Counted from the first letter of the stretch, positions 35,997 to 45,347 are shown. The stretch is DNA of 64,000 nucleotides from Acidiphilium sp. PA (GCF_026191915.1 NZ_JAIMBY010000002.1:1-64000), one strand, 5' to 3'. Numbers and translations: made by a program. The notes: generated by a model from the letters alone, not told the origin.

Positions 35997-36890
35997 TCAG
36001 GCCGGCCACAGCCAGGCCGCGCCGCGCACGCCGGATGAATCGCCGTGCTTGTTGCGGCGGATCGGCGTGTCGAACGTGTCGCTGATCACGAAGGGTTTCA
36101 TCAGACCCGGCACGTCGCGGTATAGATGATCGAGGTTGGAAAGCCCCCCACCCAGTACGATCACGTCGGGGTCGAGGATGTTGACGATCATCGCAAGCCC
36201 GCGCGCCAGCCGCTCGGCATGGATCGCCAGCGCCCGGATCGCCCGCTCATCGCCGGCCGCCGCCCGCGCCGGCAACCCGCCCGCATCGCGCGCGCCGATC
36301 CCATCGGCCTCCGCCGCCAGCGCCGGACCCGCCAGATAGGTTTCCAGACAGCCGACCTTGCCGCACCAGCAGCGCCGCATCGGCACCTCTTCATTGCGTG
36401 GCCAGGGCAGGGGGGTGTGGCCCCATTCGCCAGCAATCCGATGCCGCCCTTCGAGCACCGCACCGCCGACCACAATGCCACCGCCACAGCCGGTGCCGAT
36501 GATCACGCCGAACACACAATGCGCACCGGCGCCCGCGCCATCGGATGCCTCGCTCATCGCAAAGCAGTTCGCATCGTTGGAGACGCGCACCGGCCTTCCC
36601 AGCCGTGCCTCGAGATCCTTGTCGAACGGATTGCCGTTCAGCCGCTCGGAATTGGCGTTCTTCACCAGACCCGTGGCCGGGCTGATCGTGCCGGGAATGC
36701 CGATGCCGATGCCGTTGGCCCGCCCGAGCGCGCGCTCGGTGCCCGCCACCAGCTCCGCGATCGCCTCGATCGTCGCCCGGTAATCCGGCGGGGTCGGCAC
36801 CCGCACCCGGTGTTCAAGGTCGCCGCTGTCCATCAGCGCCGCGATTTCGATCTTGGTGCCGCCGAGATCGATGCCGATACGATACGTCAT
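35997..36890 (-). CDS. mak: ROK-family fructokinase (Mak type)
   Basis: The protein phosphorylates fructose (and weakly other hexoses) with ATP. At 297 residues it closely follows E. coli Mak in layout: YRIGIDLGGTKIEIAAL, GIGIPGTISPATGLVKNANSERLNGNPFDKDLEARLGRPVR, NDANCFAMSEASDGAGAG and FGVIIGTGCGGGIV. The zinc site is His in AGEWGHTPLPW plus CWCGKVGCLETYLAG. The end KHGDSSGVRGAAWLWP is also shared. Fructose is the likely substrate. N-acetylglucosamine or mannose kinases of the same family are alternatives. Confidence 0.85.
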   Translation of the reverse strand: MTYRIGIDLGGTKIEIAALMDSGDLEHRVRVPTPPDYRATIEAIAELVAGTERALGRANGIGIGIPGTISPATGLVKNANSERLNGNPFDKDLEARLGRPVRVSNDANCFAMSEASDGAGAGAHCVFGVIIGTGCGGGIVVGGAVLEGRHRIAGEWGHTPLPWPRNEEVPMRRCWCGKVGCLETYLAGPALAAEADGIGARDAGGLPARAAAGDERAIRALAIHAERLARGLAMIVNILDPDVIVLGGGLSNLDHLYRDVPGLMKPFVISDTFDTPIRRNKHGDSSGVRGAAWLWPA

Positions 36891-36976
36891 TGTCCGTCCT
36901 GTGCGTTTTTATTATCGCCTCTATCTCCCGTATGTCGCTCTTGCTCAAGAGGGGCCGACACGCCACCATACAGCCC

Positions 36977-37225
36977 ATGGCGGATGCGATGGTAGACGCG
37001 CGATTCCTGAAATGCCCGATGCCGGTGCTGCGTGCCGCGCGCGCATTGCGCGGGCTCGCGCCAGGCGACCGGCTACGCGTGCTGGCGACCGACCCCGGCG
37101 CCGTCCTCGATTTCCGCGATTTCTGCCGCGATACCGGCCATGCCCTTGTCTCGTGGAGCGAGTTGAAAGGTGTGCTGAGCTTCACGATCAAATGCGCCCC
37201 CGCGCCATCGCCCGCAAAGGTCTGA
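36977..37225 (+). CDS. TusA-family sulfurtransferase
   Basis: TusA-like proteins carry sulfur as a persulfide on a single Cys for tRNA thiolation, molybdenum cofactor synthesis or other paths. The 82-residue protein has the family signature FLKCPMPVLRAARAL (CPXP with the active Cys) and LRVLATDPGAVLDFRDFCRDTGH. The ATG at 36977 was chosen because the domain starts there. The open frame upstream overlaps the mak start region and is not domain-like. It runs divergently from mak and 7 bases before the deacetylase gene. Confidence 0.87.
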   Translation: MADAMVDARFLKCPMPVLRAARALRGLAPGDRLRVLATDPGAVLDFRDFCRDTGHALVSWSELKGVLSFTIKCAPAPSPAKV

Positions 37226-37232
37226 CCAAGAC

Positions 37233-38162
37233 ATGCCCGTCGCCCTGATCACCCATCCCGATTGTTTCGACCACGACACCGGGCCGCACCACCCCGAGCG
37301 CCCGGCCCGCTTGCGCGCGGTCCTTGCCGCCCTCGAACAGCCCGAGTTCCAGCCCCTGCTGCGCGAAGCCGCGCCGGAAGCACCGGAATCGGCGATTCGC
37401 GGCGTGCATCAGGACGCGTATGTCGATGCCATGTTCGCGCTCGCGCCCGCCAGCGATGAAAAAATCCACCTCGATGCCGATACGATCGCGAGCGAGGGCA
37501 CGCTGCGCGCCGCCCTGCGGGCCGCGGGGGGTGCGATGCGCGGCGTCGATGCGGTGCAGGAAGGCTGGGCGCGCTGCGCTTTCGTCGCCACCCGCCCGCC
37601 CGGCCACCACGCCGAACCGGACCGCGCCATGGGCTTCTGCCTGTTTGGCAACGCCGCGATCGCCGCCAATCATGCCCGCGCCCACGGGCTGCGCCGCATC
37701 GCGGTGGTCGATTTCGACGTTCATCACGGCAACGGCACCCAGGCGATGTTCGAAAACGACCCCGACCTGTTCTATGCCTCGTCGCACCAGTTTCCCTGCT
37801 ATCCCGGCACCGGCCTCCCGAGCGAAACCGGGATAGCGAGCAATATCATCAACGCCATCCTGCCGCCCGAATCGGGTTCGGCCGAGTTCCGCGCCGCCTG
37901 GCGCGACATATTGATCCCGGCGCTTGATCGGTTCGCCCCGGAATTGCTGATCATCTCGGCCGGGTTCGACGCCCATCGCGCCGATCCGCTGGCCCAACTC
38001 AATGTCGAGACCGAGGATTTCGCCTGGCTGACCACCGCGCTGATGCAAGTCGCGGACCGCCATTGCGGCGGCCGCATCGTCTCGCTGCTCGAAGGCGGCT
38101 ACGATCTGGCAGCGCTCGCGGCCGGCACCGCTGCACATGTCCGTGCCTTGATGCGCATCTGA
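37233..38162 (+). CDS. Histone-deacetylase-family amidohydrolase
   Basis: Bacterial members (acetoin utilisation AcuC-like or acetylpolyamine amidohydrolases) remove acetyl groups from small amines or proteins. The 309-residue protein has the complete zinc-enzyme core: RPPGHHAEPDRAMGFC with the His pair, VVDFDVHHGNGTQAMF with Asp and His ligands, and ISAGFDAHRADPL with the third ligand. There is no signal peptide. The substrate is unknown. It follows the tusA-like gene by 7 bases and precedes xseB by 39. Confidence 0.9.
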   Translation: MPVALITHPDCFDHDTGPHHPERPARLRAVLAALEQPEFQPLLREAAPEAPESAIRGVHQDAYVDAMFALAPASDEKIHLDADTIASEGTLRAALRAAGGAMRGVDAVQEGWARCAFVATRPPGHHAEPDRAMGFCLFGNAAIAANHARAHGLRRIAVVDFDVHHGNGTQAMFENDPDLFYASSHQFPCYPGTGLPSETGIASNIINAILPPESGSAEFRAAWRDILIPALDRFAPELLIISAGFDAHRADPLAQLNVETEDFAWLTTALMQVADRHCGGRIVSLLEGGYDLAALAAGTAAHVRALMRI

Positions 38163-38201
38163 TCCCCCGCTATCGGTGGCCAAAACCGAGGAGTTTTCAC
38201 C

Positions 38202-38468
38202 ATGGTGGTTCATAAACCAGGGGCGGCGGCCGATACGGGCGCCGACATCGGCGCGCTGAGCTTCGAGGACGCGCTGGCCGAGCTCGAGCGTATCGTGCGC
38301 GGTCTCGAATCGGGATCACAGAAACTCGAAGATGCCATCGCGGCCTATGAGCGCGGTGCCGCGCTGAAACGTCATTGCGATGCGCGCCTCGCCGAGGCCG
38401 AAAGTCGGGTACAGGCGATCGTCGCGAAAGCGGATGGATCGCTCGGATTGAAAGATGCCTCATCATGA
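38202..38468 (+). CDS. xseB: Exodeoxyribonuclease VII small subunit
   Basis: XseB partners XseA to degrade single-stranded DNA. The 88-residue protein contains LSFEDALAELERIVRGLESGSQKLEDAIAAYERG and LKRHCDARLAEAESRVQAI, the two-helix core of the family, with a 20-residue extra N-terminus. An AGGAG site precedes the ATG. The start of ispA overlaps its stop as ATGA, the usual xseB-ispA arrangement of alphaproteobacteria. Confidence 0.93.
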   Translation: MVVHKPGAAADTGADIGALSFEDALAELERIVRGLESGSQKLEDAIAAYERGAALKRHCDARLAEAESRVQAIVAKADGSLGLKDASS

Positions 38469-39370
38469 GTGAAGTCATGCAGGCCGTTGCGCTGCGCGAC
38501 GGGTTGAGCGGCGCGGCCGCCCTCATCGAAACCGAGCTCGATGCCCTGCTGCCGGTGCCGGAGGGCGAGGAACACCGCCTGGTCGAAGCCATGCGTTACG
38601 CCGTGATGGGCGGCGGGAAACGGATGCGCGGGTTCCTTGCGATCGAGACCGCCCGGATGTTCTCGGTCAACATCACCTGTGCCGCCCGCGTTGCCGCCTC
38701 GGTTGAAATGCTGCACGCCTATTCGCTGATCCATGACGATCTGCCCGCGATGGATAATGACGATCTGCGGCGCGGCAAACCCTCCTGCCACAAGGCGTTC
38801 GACGAGGCGACCGCCATTCTGGCCGGCGATGCCCTGCAGACCCGCGCGTTCGAGGTGCTGGCCGAGCCCGACACCCACTCCGATGCCGAGGTGCGCTGCG
38901 AACTGGTGCTCGCCCTCGGTGCGGCGTCCGGCTCGCGCGGCATGGTCGGGGGTCAGATGATCGATATCGTCTCCGAGGGCAAAGACCTAGCGCCGCCCCT
39001 GATCACCAGGTTGCAGGCGCTGAAGACAGGCCGGCTGATCCAGTACAGCGCCGAGGCCGGCGCCATTCTCGGCCGTGCCTCCAACCCGCAGCGCCATTTC
39101 ATCGCCGCCTATGGGCGCGATCTGGGGGCGGCGTTCCAGATCGCGGATGACATCCTCGACGCCGAGGGGTCGGATGCCACACTCGGCAAGACCGCCGGCA
39201 AGGACGCCGCGCAGGGCAAGGCGACCATGGTCTCGGTGATGGGAATCGAGCGCGCGCGGCTGCAGGCGGAGCATCTGGCCAAGCAGGCCGCGACCTATCT
39301 GGAAAGCTTCGGCGAGAAGGCGGCGCTGCTCCGCGCCCTCGCGGCCTATACGGTCACGCGCCGGAACTGA
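38465..39370 (+). CDS. ispA: Farnesyl/geranyl diphosphate synthase
   Basis: This prenyltransferase condenses isopentenyl diphosphate onto dimethylallyl or geranyl diphosphate. The 301-residue protein has the first Asp-rich motif LIHDDLPAMDNDDLRRG, the basic motif GGGKRMRGFL, and the second Asp-rich motif FQIADDILDAEG. The residues before the first motif (MLHAYSL) suit a C15 product. An earlier open frame from 38375 overlaps xseB and lacks homology, so the ATG that overlaps the xseB stop is chosen. Product length is inferred. dxs, which often follows, is not here. Confidence 0.93.
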   Translation: MSEVMQAVALRDGLSGAAALIETELDALLPVPEGEEHRLVEAMRYAVMGGGKRMRGFLAIETARMFSVNITCAARVAASVEMLHAYSLIHDDLPAMDNDDLRRGKPSCHKAFDEATAILAGDALQTRAFEVLAEPDTHSDAEVRCELVLALGAASGSRGMVGGQMIDIVSEGKDLAPPLITRLQALKTGRLIQYSAEAGAILGRASNPQRHFIAAYGRDLGAAFQIADDILDAEGSDATLGKTAGKDAAQGKATMVSVMGIERARLQAEHLAKQAATYLESFGEKAALLRALAAYTVTRRN

Positions 39371-39381
39371 GCATCGCGTCG

Positions 39382-40350
39382 ATGCGCCTCGTATCGGTCA
39401 CGCGCATCCTGAACGAGGACGACATCGTCGAGGCGTTCGTGCGGCATAATCACGCCAGCCTCGACCATATGGTGTTTCTTGATAACGGCAGCACCGATGC
39501 GACGCTCGACATCCTGCGCCAGTTGCAGGCGGAAGGGCTGCGGCTGTCGGTGTTCCAAACCATTGCCGCGGGGTTTGACGAGGTCGCGGTAAACACCTGG
39601 CTCTATCGCATGGCCGACCAGATGCACCGCGCCGACTTTGTGGTGTTTCTCGATGCCGACGAGTTCATCACCACGACCGACGCGCCGCTGGCCGATTTGT
39701 TGGCCGCGCGGCCGGCGCAGGACCGTGCGATCGCGGTACCGCTGGTGCATTATTTCGACACGGTGCAAGACGATGCTGCGGAACTGATCGTGCCGGTGCG
39801 CCTGCGCTGGCGGGTACGCGTGCCGACCGGTGTCACCAAAATGTTCGTTCGTGGCGGTCTCGGGACCCGGATCACCATCGATGCCGGCAACCACGGCGGC
39901 ATGCTTGATGGCAGGCCGGTTCCCACCCCGCGCGCCCATCACATCGCCCTTGCGCACTACCCCCGCCGCTCCGGCTGGCACGACATGCAGAAATCGGCGA
40001 TCGGCTGGCTCAAGGTGCTCGCCGCCGGTCAGGCCACGGTCGATCAGGGCCGTTCCGCGCACTATCGCACCCCATTCGAACGCATGCGCGATGCACCGGG
40101 TACCCTGCTGGCCAACACCGGTTATCTGAAGCCACCAGTCGATCATGAGGCCGCTATCCCGGCGCCCATCGCTTATCGCGGCGGCCCCTTGCGCTATACC
40201 AGGGCGAGCGATCCTGCGCATAAGGCCTTCATGCTCGCCCTGCACTACGCCGAGCAACTTGCCCGCCAGCACGGCGCCCTGCAGGATCGCTCGCCGGAAG
40301 CCAGGCAGATCGTCACCGCCTGGAACGCCGAGCGCCGATTTCTGTTCTGA
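39382..40350 (+). CDS. Family 2-like glycosyltransferase
   Basis: The 322-residue protein starts LVSVTRILNEDDIVEAFVRHNHASLDHMVFLDNGSTDATLDIL, which is the GT2-like nucleotide-sugar fold with the DNGSTD motif, and has FVVFLDADEFI as the metal-binding DXD-type site. C-terminal HHIALAHYPRRSGWHDMQKSAIG with an HY-P pair resembles glycosyltransferases that share the GT92/GT2 fold. The acceptor is unknown, though cell-surface polysaccharide or glycolipid is typical. It follows ispA by 11 bases, so co-transcription is likely. Confidence 0.82.
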   Translation: MRLVSVTRILNEDDIVEAFVRHNHASLDHMVFLDNGSTDATLDILRQLQAEGLRLSVFQTIAAGFDEVAVNTWLYRMADQMHRADFVVFLDADEFITTTDAPLADLLAARPAQDRAIAVPLVHYFDTVQDDAAELIVPVRLRWRVRVPTGVTKMFVRGGLGTRITIDAGNHGGMLDGRPVPTPRAHHIALAHYPRRSGWHDMQKSAIGWLKVLAAGQATVDQGRSAHYRTPFERMRDAPGTLLANTGYLKPPVDHEAAIPAPIAYRGGPLRYTRASDPAHKAFMLALHYAEQLARQHGALQDRSPEARQIVTAWNAERRFLF

Positions 40351-40371
40351 ACACGCCATGCGGAGGCCCCG

Positions 40372-40854
40372 ATGAGCGCCGACATTCAACAGGACGACAA
40401 CCACCCGATCGTGCTCCGGGCGCGCGCCGTGCTCGAAGCCATTTCGGATCCAGAACTGCCGATGCTCAGCATCGTCGATCTCGGCATCCTGCGCGATATC
40501 CTGCCCTATCGCGGTGGTGTCGAGGTGTTGATGCTGCCGACCTATCCGGGCTGTCCCGCGCTCGACATGATCGCGCTCGAAATCAACAGCGCCCTGACAT
40601 CGGCGGGGATATTTCCGGTCAAGGTTACCATGGTGACCAGCCCGGACTGGAGCACAGACATGATGTCGCCCGATGCACTGCGCAAACTAAGTGCGGCCGG
40701 CATCGCCCCGCCTGAACGCAACAAACCGGTGGTCTGCCCCAAATGTCTGTCGCCTGCCGTCGAGGAAATCAACCCGTTCGGCGCGACCGCCTGCCGGGCG
40801 ATCTGGCGGTGCAGCGCCTGCGGCGAGGGGTTCGACCGGTTCAAATGCCATTGA
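40372..40854 (+). CDS. paaD: PaaD-like protein (MIP18/DUF59 plus zinc ribbon), orphan
   Basis: PaaD is needed to mature the phenylacetyl-CoA epoxidase PaaABCE, probably in metal-centre insertion. This 160-residue protein has the DUF59 core (AISDPELPMLSIVDLGILRD, with PTYPGCPALDMI) and the PaaD-specific C-terminal zinc ribbon CPKCLSP...WRCSACGEGFDRFKCH. No paaA, paaB, paaC or paaE gene is in the window, which is unusual, since PaaD is normally inside that operon. It could be a distant part of the pathway or a related Fe-S maturation factor used for another enzyme. Confidence 0.8.
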   Translation: MSADIQQDDNHPIVLRARAVLEAISDPELPMLSIVDLGILRDILPYRGGVEVLMLPTYPGCPALDMIALEINSALTSAGIFPVKVTMVTSPDWSTDMMSPDALRKLSAAGIAPPERNKPVVCPKCLSPAVEEINPFGATACRAIWRCSACGEGFDRFKCH

Positions 40855-40985
40855 ACCGGCGCGACATTGTGATGAGCGGCCCGTCTGCAGCACGGTCAAT
40901 CCTGTTGTCCGATCCGTGACGCTCCCGTACAGTCACGCATGACGGCGGCAAACGTACCGGCGCCGGGCAGGGACGAAACAATCCG

Positions 40986-43436
40986 ATGATCAGGCTTCTC
41001 GTTATTGACGCGAACCGGCGGGGTTGGATCGCGCCGTGCACAGCGCTTCTGCTTGTGCTGGGCGCTGTGCACGTGCGGGCCCAGGCCGTGCCGCCCGCCG
41101 CCGCGCCGATCGTCGTTCTGCCGGCCGCACCGAAATCCAGCATTCACATCCGGAAAATCGTGGTTGATGCCTCGCCTCTGGCAGATACCGGCATCAACAT
41201 CGCGAAGTTTCCGGCCCTCGTACAGGTGCTCGACGCCAGGGACATCAGCGCCGGCGGCACGGCGGATGCGGCACAGGCGCTCAACCGCCAGGCCGCCGGC
41301 GTCAATCTGGTGAACAGCCAGGCCAACCCCTATCAACCCAACATTCTCTATCACGGTTTCGAACTCTCACCGATCCAGGGCACCCCGGCCGGGCTGAGCG
41401 TCTATGTCGATGGCGCGCGCTTCAACCTGCCGTTCGGCGATCTCGCGATCATGAGCGCATTGCCCGACAGTGCGATCCATTCGCTCAGCGTCGAGGACGG
41501 CAATCCACTGTTCGGGCTGAACGCGCTCGGCGGGGCGGTCGATATCACAATGAAGACCGGGTTCGACGATCACGGCGGCGAGATCAATCTGTCCGGCGGG
41601 TCGTTCGGCAAGCTCGATGCCAATCTGCAATACGGTGTCCAGCACGGTCATGTTGCCGCCTATGTTGACCTGCAGGAGCGTCACGAGGCAGGGTGGCGCG
41701 ACCTGCAATCCTCCGATCTGCAGAATTTCTATGGTGATCTCGGCTGGCGCGGCCCAAACGCGACGCTGCACGTCAATGCCACCATCGCCAATTCCGTGCT
41801 TAACGGCCCGGGAACGGTGCCGGTGCAGATTCTCAGGGTTGCGCCATCGGCCCAGTTCACCGGGCCGAACGTGATCGCCGATAAATACGCCAAACTCACC
41901 GCCACGCTGAACACGGTGATCAGCAAGACCACTTCGGTGCAGGGCGTGCTCTATTACGATTACCTGCTCGAGCATCTGGTCAATGGCAACGGCCCGAGCG
42001 ACCTGCCGTGCGGGCCGGGGCCGGATGCGGGATATCTGTGCCAGGGTGGCCCCGGCAATCCCGTGGCAACCATGCGCGGCGGCGCACCGATCCCGAATTT
42101 CCTGCCCCAGCCCGGACCGGGCGGTTACTACCAGTATGGCCAGCTCGACCTCAATTCGACCAATACGAACGGCTATGGCGGATCGATCCAGATTTCCAAC
42201 ACCACGCCACTGTTCGGTCTGCATAACCATATCATCGCCGGTCTGAGCTACGATAGCGGCTTCACCAAATACGATGCCGCCGCCTATGATGGCGGCCTGT
42301 TGAGCCTGCCGCGCGTGTTCTACACCCCACCTGGCATTCCGCATCCGGGCTACAAAATCGATCAGCCGGGTACCGTTCCGGTCGGCGTCGTGATCCGCAA
42401 TGCCTATTACGGCGCCTATGTTTCGGACACGTTGAGCCTGACCGACACGTTTTCGATCACCGCCGGCGCCCGCTTCAATATTGCCAACATCGCGCTGCAC
42501 GACCAGGACCCGACCGACCCAAACGCCCCCGGCGTTGGTTTGAGCGGGCGGCATTATTACGAGCATCTGAACCCCGCCCTCGGCTTTGCCGAAAACATCA
42601 CGCCGTTGACGACGCTCTACGGCGGCTACTCCGAGGCGAATGCGGCGCCGACGCCGGCCGAATTGTCCTGCGCGAGCCCGCTCGATAGTTGCGCGCTGGC
42701 GAATTTCCTCTCTGGCGATCCGAACCTGCGCCAGATCGTGGCACGCACCTTCGCGGTCGGGCTGCGCGGCGCCACGATCGGGCCGGGCGGATCGACCTTC
42801 AGCTACGACGCTGATTACTATCATACCGTCACGAATGACGACGTCGAGTTCCTCCAATCGCCGTACAACCCGCTCGGCACCGGCTATTTCAGCAATATCG
42901 GCAACGTCAGGCGCGCCGGATTCGATCTGCAATTGCGCCTCGATGCGACACGCTGGCATGCGTATTTCGGCTATTCGCGCGTCAATGCGACCTATCAGAA
43001 CGGCTTCACCACCCGATCCAACAATCCCGCCGCGGATGCCAACGGCAACATCACGGTCCTGCCAGGCGATTACCTGCCTGGCATTCCGCGCAATTTGTTC
43101 AAGGCGGGCGGCAGCTACGATGTCACGCCGCAATGGTCGATCGGCCTTTCCGGCGTCGCCCAGACGTCGTCGTTCCTGTACGGCGATGCCGCGAACCTGA
43201 CCCCACCGCTGCCCGGCTATGTCGTGCTGAACTTGACCACGCGCTACAAGCTGACGCCCAAGCTCGAATTGTTCGGCGTGGTCGATAACATCACCGACAC
43301 AACCTACTATAATTACGGCACGTTCTCGCCGGCCGGCGGTGTTTACGTGGCGCAGGACCCGGGTTTCAGCAATCCGCGCAGCTATAGTATTGCGGCGCCG
43401 ATTGCGGGGATTGTGGGGGTTAAGGTTAAGTTTTAG
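40986..43436 (+). CDS. TonB-dependent outer-membrane receptor
   Basis: The 816-residue protein is a 22-strand beta-barrel transporter. It has a signal peptide (cleavage after HVRAQ, about residue 34), a plug domain (LVQVLDARDISAGGTADAAQALNRQAAGV and GAVDITMKTGFDDHGGEINLSGGSFGKLDANLQYG), and a barrel ending in aromatic-terminated strands (GIVGVKVKF). No classical TonB box, siderophore gene or heme gene is adjacent, so the substrate is unknown. The last sugar/nutrient clue is absent too. An A/T-rich repeat element starts on the last base of its stop codon and could terminate its transcript. Confidence 0.9.
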   Translation: MIRLLVIDANRRGWIAPCTALLLVLGAVHVRAQAVPPAAAPIVVLPAAPKSSIHIRKIVVDASPLADTGINIAKFPALVQVLDARDISAGGTADAAQALNRQAAGVNLVNSQANPYQPNILYHGFELSPIQGTPAGLSVYVDGARFNLPFGDLAIMSALPDSAIHSLSVEDGNPLFGLNALGGAVDITMKTGFDDHGGEINLSGGSFGKLDANLQYGVQHGHVAAYVDLQERHEAGWRDLQSSDLQNFYGDLGWRGPNATLHVNATIANSVLNGPGTVPVQILRVAPSAQFTGPNVIADKYAKLTATLNTVISKTTSVQGVLYYDYLLEHLVNGNGPSDLPCGPGPDAGYLCQGGPGNPVATMRGGAPIPNFLPQPGPGGYYQYGQLDLNSTNTNGYGGSIQISNTTPLFGLHNHIIAGLSYDSGFTKYDAAAYDGGLLSLPRVFYTPPGIPHPGYKIDQPGTVPVGVVIRNAYYGAYVSDTLSLTDTFSITAGARFNIANIALHDQDPTDPNAPGVGLSGRHYYEHLNPALGFAENITPLTTLYGGYSEANAAPTPAELSCASPLDSCALANFLSGDPNLRQIVARTFAVGLRGATIGPGGSTFSYDADYYHTVTNDDVEFLQSPYNPLGTGYFSNIGNVRRAGFDLQLRLDATRWHAYFGYSRVNATYQNGFTTRSNNPAADANGNITVLPGDYLPGIPRNLFKAGGSYDVTPQWSIGLSGVAQTSSFLYGDAANLTPPLPGYVVLNLTTRYKLTPKLELFGVVDNITDTTYYNYGTFSPAGGVYVAQDPGFSNPRSYSIAAPIAGIVGVKVKF

Positions 43437-43566
43437 GAAGCGCTTCTTTCTTGTAAAAAAGAAGCAAAAAACTTCTACTCATTGGGACTACACCCGCGTC
43501 AACGCCAGAACCCCAAATAAACGAGAGTTTTTTTGCTTCTTTTTTTGCAAAAAAAGAAGTGCTTCC
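43436..43566 (+). repeat. A/T-rich nested-palindrome repeat element, copy 1
   Basis: Two inverted arms (43436-43473 and 43526-43566) flank a 52-base GC-rich spacer. Each arm is itself a palindrome: left GCTTCTTT...AAAGAAGC, right GCTTCTTTTTTT-GC-AAAAAAAGAAG. The spacer and arms match a second copy at 61124-61259. It begins at the TonB-receptor stop codon, and the right arm with its T-run may end the transcript. The short reading frames across it encode only Phe/Lys-rich strings and are not genes. Confidence 0.75.
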
Positions 43567-43619
43567 TCCCCTGACAATCCCCCCCTTGTCCCACCGCGCC
43601 GCCCATTTATAGATCAAGC

Positions 43620-45347
43620 ATGATTCTCCTCACCCTGCTCGATCTGGCCGGCGCCGTCGCCCTGCTGCTCTGGGGCATCAGAATGATCCAGACCGGCGTG
43701 CAGCGTGCCTTCGGAGCCCGGCTGCGCGGCTTTCTCGATACCGCCCTGCGCAACCGGTTCTCGGCCTTCATCGCCGGGCTCGGCGTGACCGCCGTGTTGC
43801 AGAGCAGTACCGCGACCGGCCTGATGGTAACCGGTTTCGCCGCGGACAGCCTGGTCGGCCTGGTGCCGGCGCTCGCGGTCATGCTGGGTGCGAATGTCGG
43901 CACCACGCTGATCGTGCAGGTGCTGTCGTTCAACGTCAGCGCCGTCGCACCCATCCTGATCCTGGCCGGCGTTGCCATGTTCCGCCGGATGATGCAGGGG
44001 CCGCGCGATTTCGGCCGCGTGCTGATCGGCCTCGGCCTCGTGCTGCTCGCCTTGCATCAGTTCATCAGCCTGCTCAGCCCTTATGAGCAGGTAGCCGGGC
44101 TGCGCGTCGCGCTCCACGCGATCACCGCCTATCCCGTGCTGGATATGGTGATCGCGGCGGCGCTGACCTGGGCGGCGCATTCATCGGTCGCCATCGTGCT
44201 GCTGGTCATGTCCTTCGCCACCAAGGGGGCCATCCCGGTCGAAGCCGCCCTCGCGCTGGTGCTCGGCGCCAATCTCGGCACCGCGATCAACCCGTTGATC
44301 GAAGGACCGGAAGGTGATGATCCGGCCAATCGCCGCCTGCCGCTCGGCAATGTACTGAACCGCGCCCTCGGCGTTGCAATTGCGGTGCCGCTGCTGCCAT
44401 GGATCGCCCGGGAAATGAGCGCGATCGAGCCCGATCCGGCGCGTGCCGTGGCCGATTTCCACACGCTGTTCAACATCGGGCTCGCGCTGGTGTTTCTGCC
44501 CCTGCTGGCCCCCTATGCCGGTCTGCTGCGCCGTCTGCTGCCCTCTCGGATCAACGCCGCCGATCCGTCCCGGCCGCGCTATCTCGATGCCTCGGCGGTC
44601 GAAACACCCTTTGTGGCACTCGGCAGCGCGGCCCGCGAATCGCTGCGCCTCGCCGATGTCCTGGAATCCATGCTGATCGGCCTGCGCCTGCTGCTCGAAA
44701 AGGGCGACCGCAGACAACTTGCCGAGACCAAGGCGCTCGACGACGTGCTCGACCGGCTGAACGGCGCGATCAAGACCTATGTCGTCGGCCTCGATCCGGC
44801 GGCGATGACCGAGGATGATCATCGTCGCGCGATGGAGATTTTACGGTTCGCCACCAACATGGAGCACGCGGGCGATGTGGTCGATCGCAATCTGCTCGGC
44901 TTGGTATCCAAAAAAATCAAGCGCGGCCTTGCCTTTTCCCCGCAGGGCGAAGCCGAGCTGTTGGGCGCGATCGACCGGCTGCTCGGCAATGTCCGCACAG
45001 CGGCCTCCCTGTTCGTGATCGACGACGCACGGTTGGCCCGCCGCCTCGCCGCCGAAAAACAGGAGTTCCGCGACATCGAGGCGAGCGCGACCGAGGCGCA
45101 TTTCCAGCGCCTGCGCGCCGGCCGGCTCGACAGCACGGAGACCAGTTCGCTGCATCTCGACATGTTGCGCGACCTCAAGCGGGTCAACACCCATCTGGTC
45201 GCGGCCGCCGCCTATCCGGTTCTGGAAAGCAAGGGCGAATTGCTGCCGAGCCGCATCCGCGATCGCCCCGACGATGCGCCCTCCGGCGTGGGGCCTGATC
45301 TAGCGGCGGCGGGCGAGGGCGATGATCCGCCGCGCCTCGGCCCATAA
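43620..45347 (+). CDS. Na/Pi symporter with PhoU-like C-terminal domain
   Basis: The family imports phosphate with Na+, or regulates phosphate uptake through its PhoU domain. The 575-residue protein has membrane repeats with the family QSSS-type motifs: AVLQSSTATGLMVTG and AAHSSVAIVLLVM, with VMLGANVGTTLIVQVL and LVLGANLGTAINPLIEG. Residues about 330-560 form a PhoU-like helical bundle (SLRLADVLESMLIGLRLLLEKGD). Its last 16 codons overlap the 3' end of the convergent nudix gene by 48 bases, and the tail PSGVGPDLAAAGEGDDPPRLGP has no family match, so the true stop may have been extended by drift. Confidence 0.85.
   Translation: MILLTLLDLAGAVALLLWGIRMIQTGVQRAFGARLRGFLDTALRNRFSAFIAGLGVTAVLQSSTATGLMVTGFAADSLVGLVPALAVMLGANVGTTLIVQVLSFNVSAVAPILILAGVAMFRRMMQGPRDFGRVLIGLGLVLLALHQFISLLSPYEQVAGLRVALHAITAYPVLDMVIAAALTWAAHSSVAIVLLVMSFATKGAIPVEAALALVLGANLGTAINPLIEGPEGDDPANRRLPLGNVLNRALGVAIAVPLLPWIAREMSAIEPDPARAVADFHTLFNIGLALVFLPLLAPYAGLLRRLLPSRINAADPSRPRYLDASAVETPFVALGSAARESLRLADVLESMLIGLRLLLEKGDRRQLAETKALDDVLDRLNGAIKTYVVGLDPAAMTEDDHRRAMEILRFATNMEHAGDVVDRNLLGLVSKKIKRGLAFSPQGEAELLGAIDRLLGNVRTAASLFVIDDARLARRLAAEKQEFRDIEASATEAHFQRLRAGRLDSTETSSLHLDMLRDLKRVNTHLVAAAAYPVLESKGELLPSRIRDRPDDAPSGVGPDLAAAGEGDDPPRLGP

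Noticed and set aside
41367-43133. 588-codon minus-strand frame opposite the TonB receptor
   Set aside because: Shadow frame. The plus strand encodes a recognisable receptor with signal peptide and barrel.
43339-43623. Short frames reading across the A/T-rich repeat
   Set aside because: They encode Phe/Lys strings from homopolymer runs and overlap a repeat seen again at 61124-61259.
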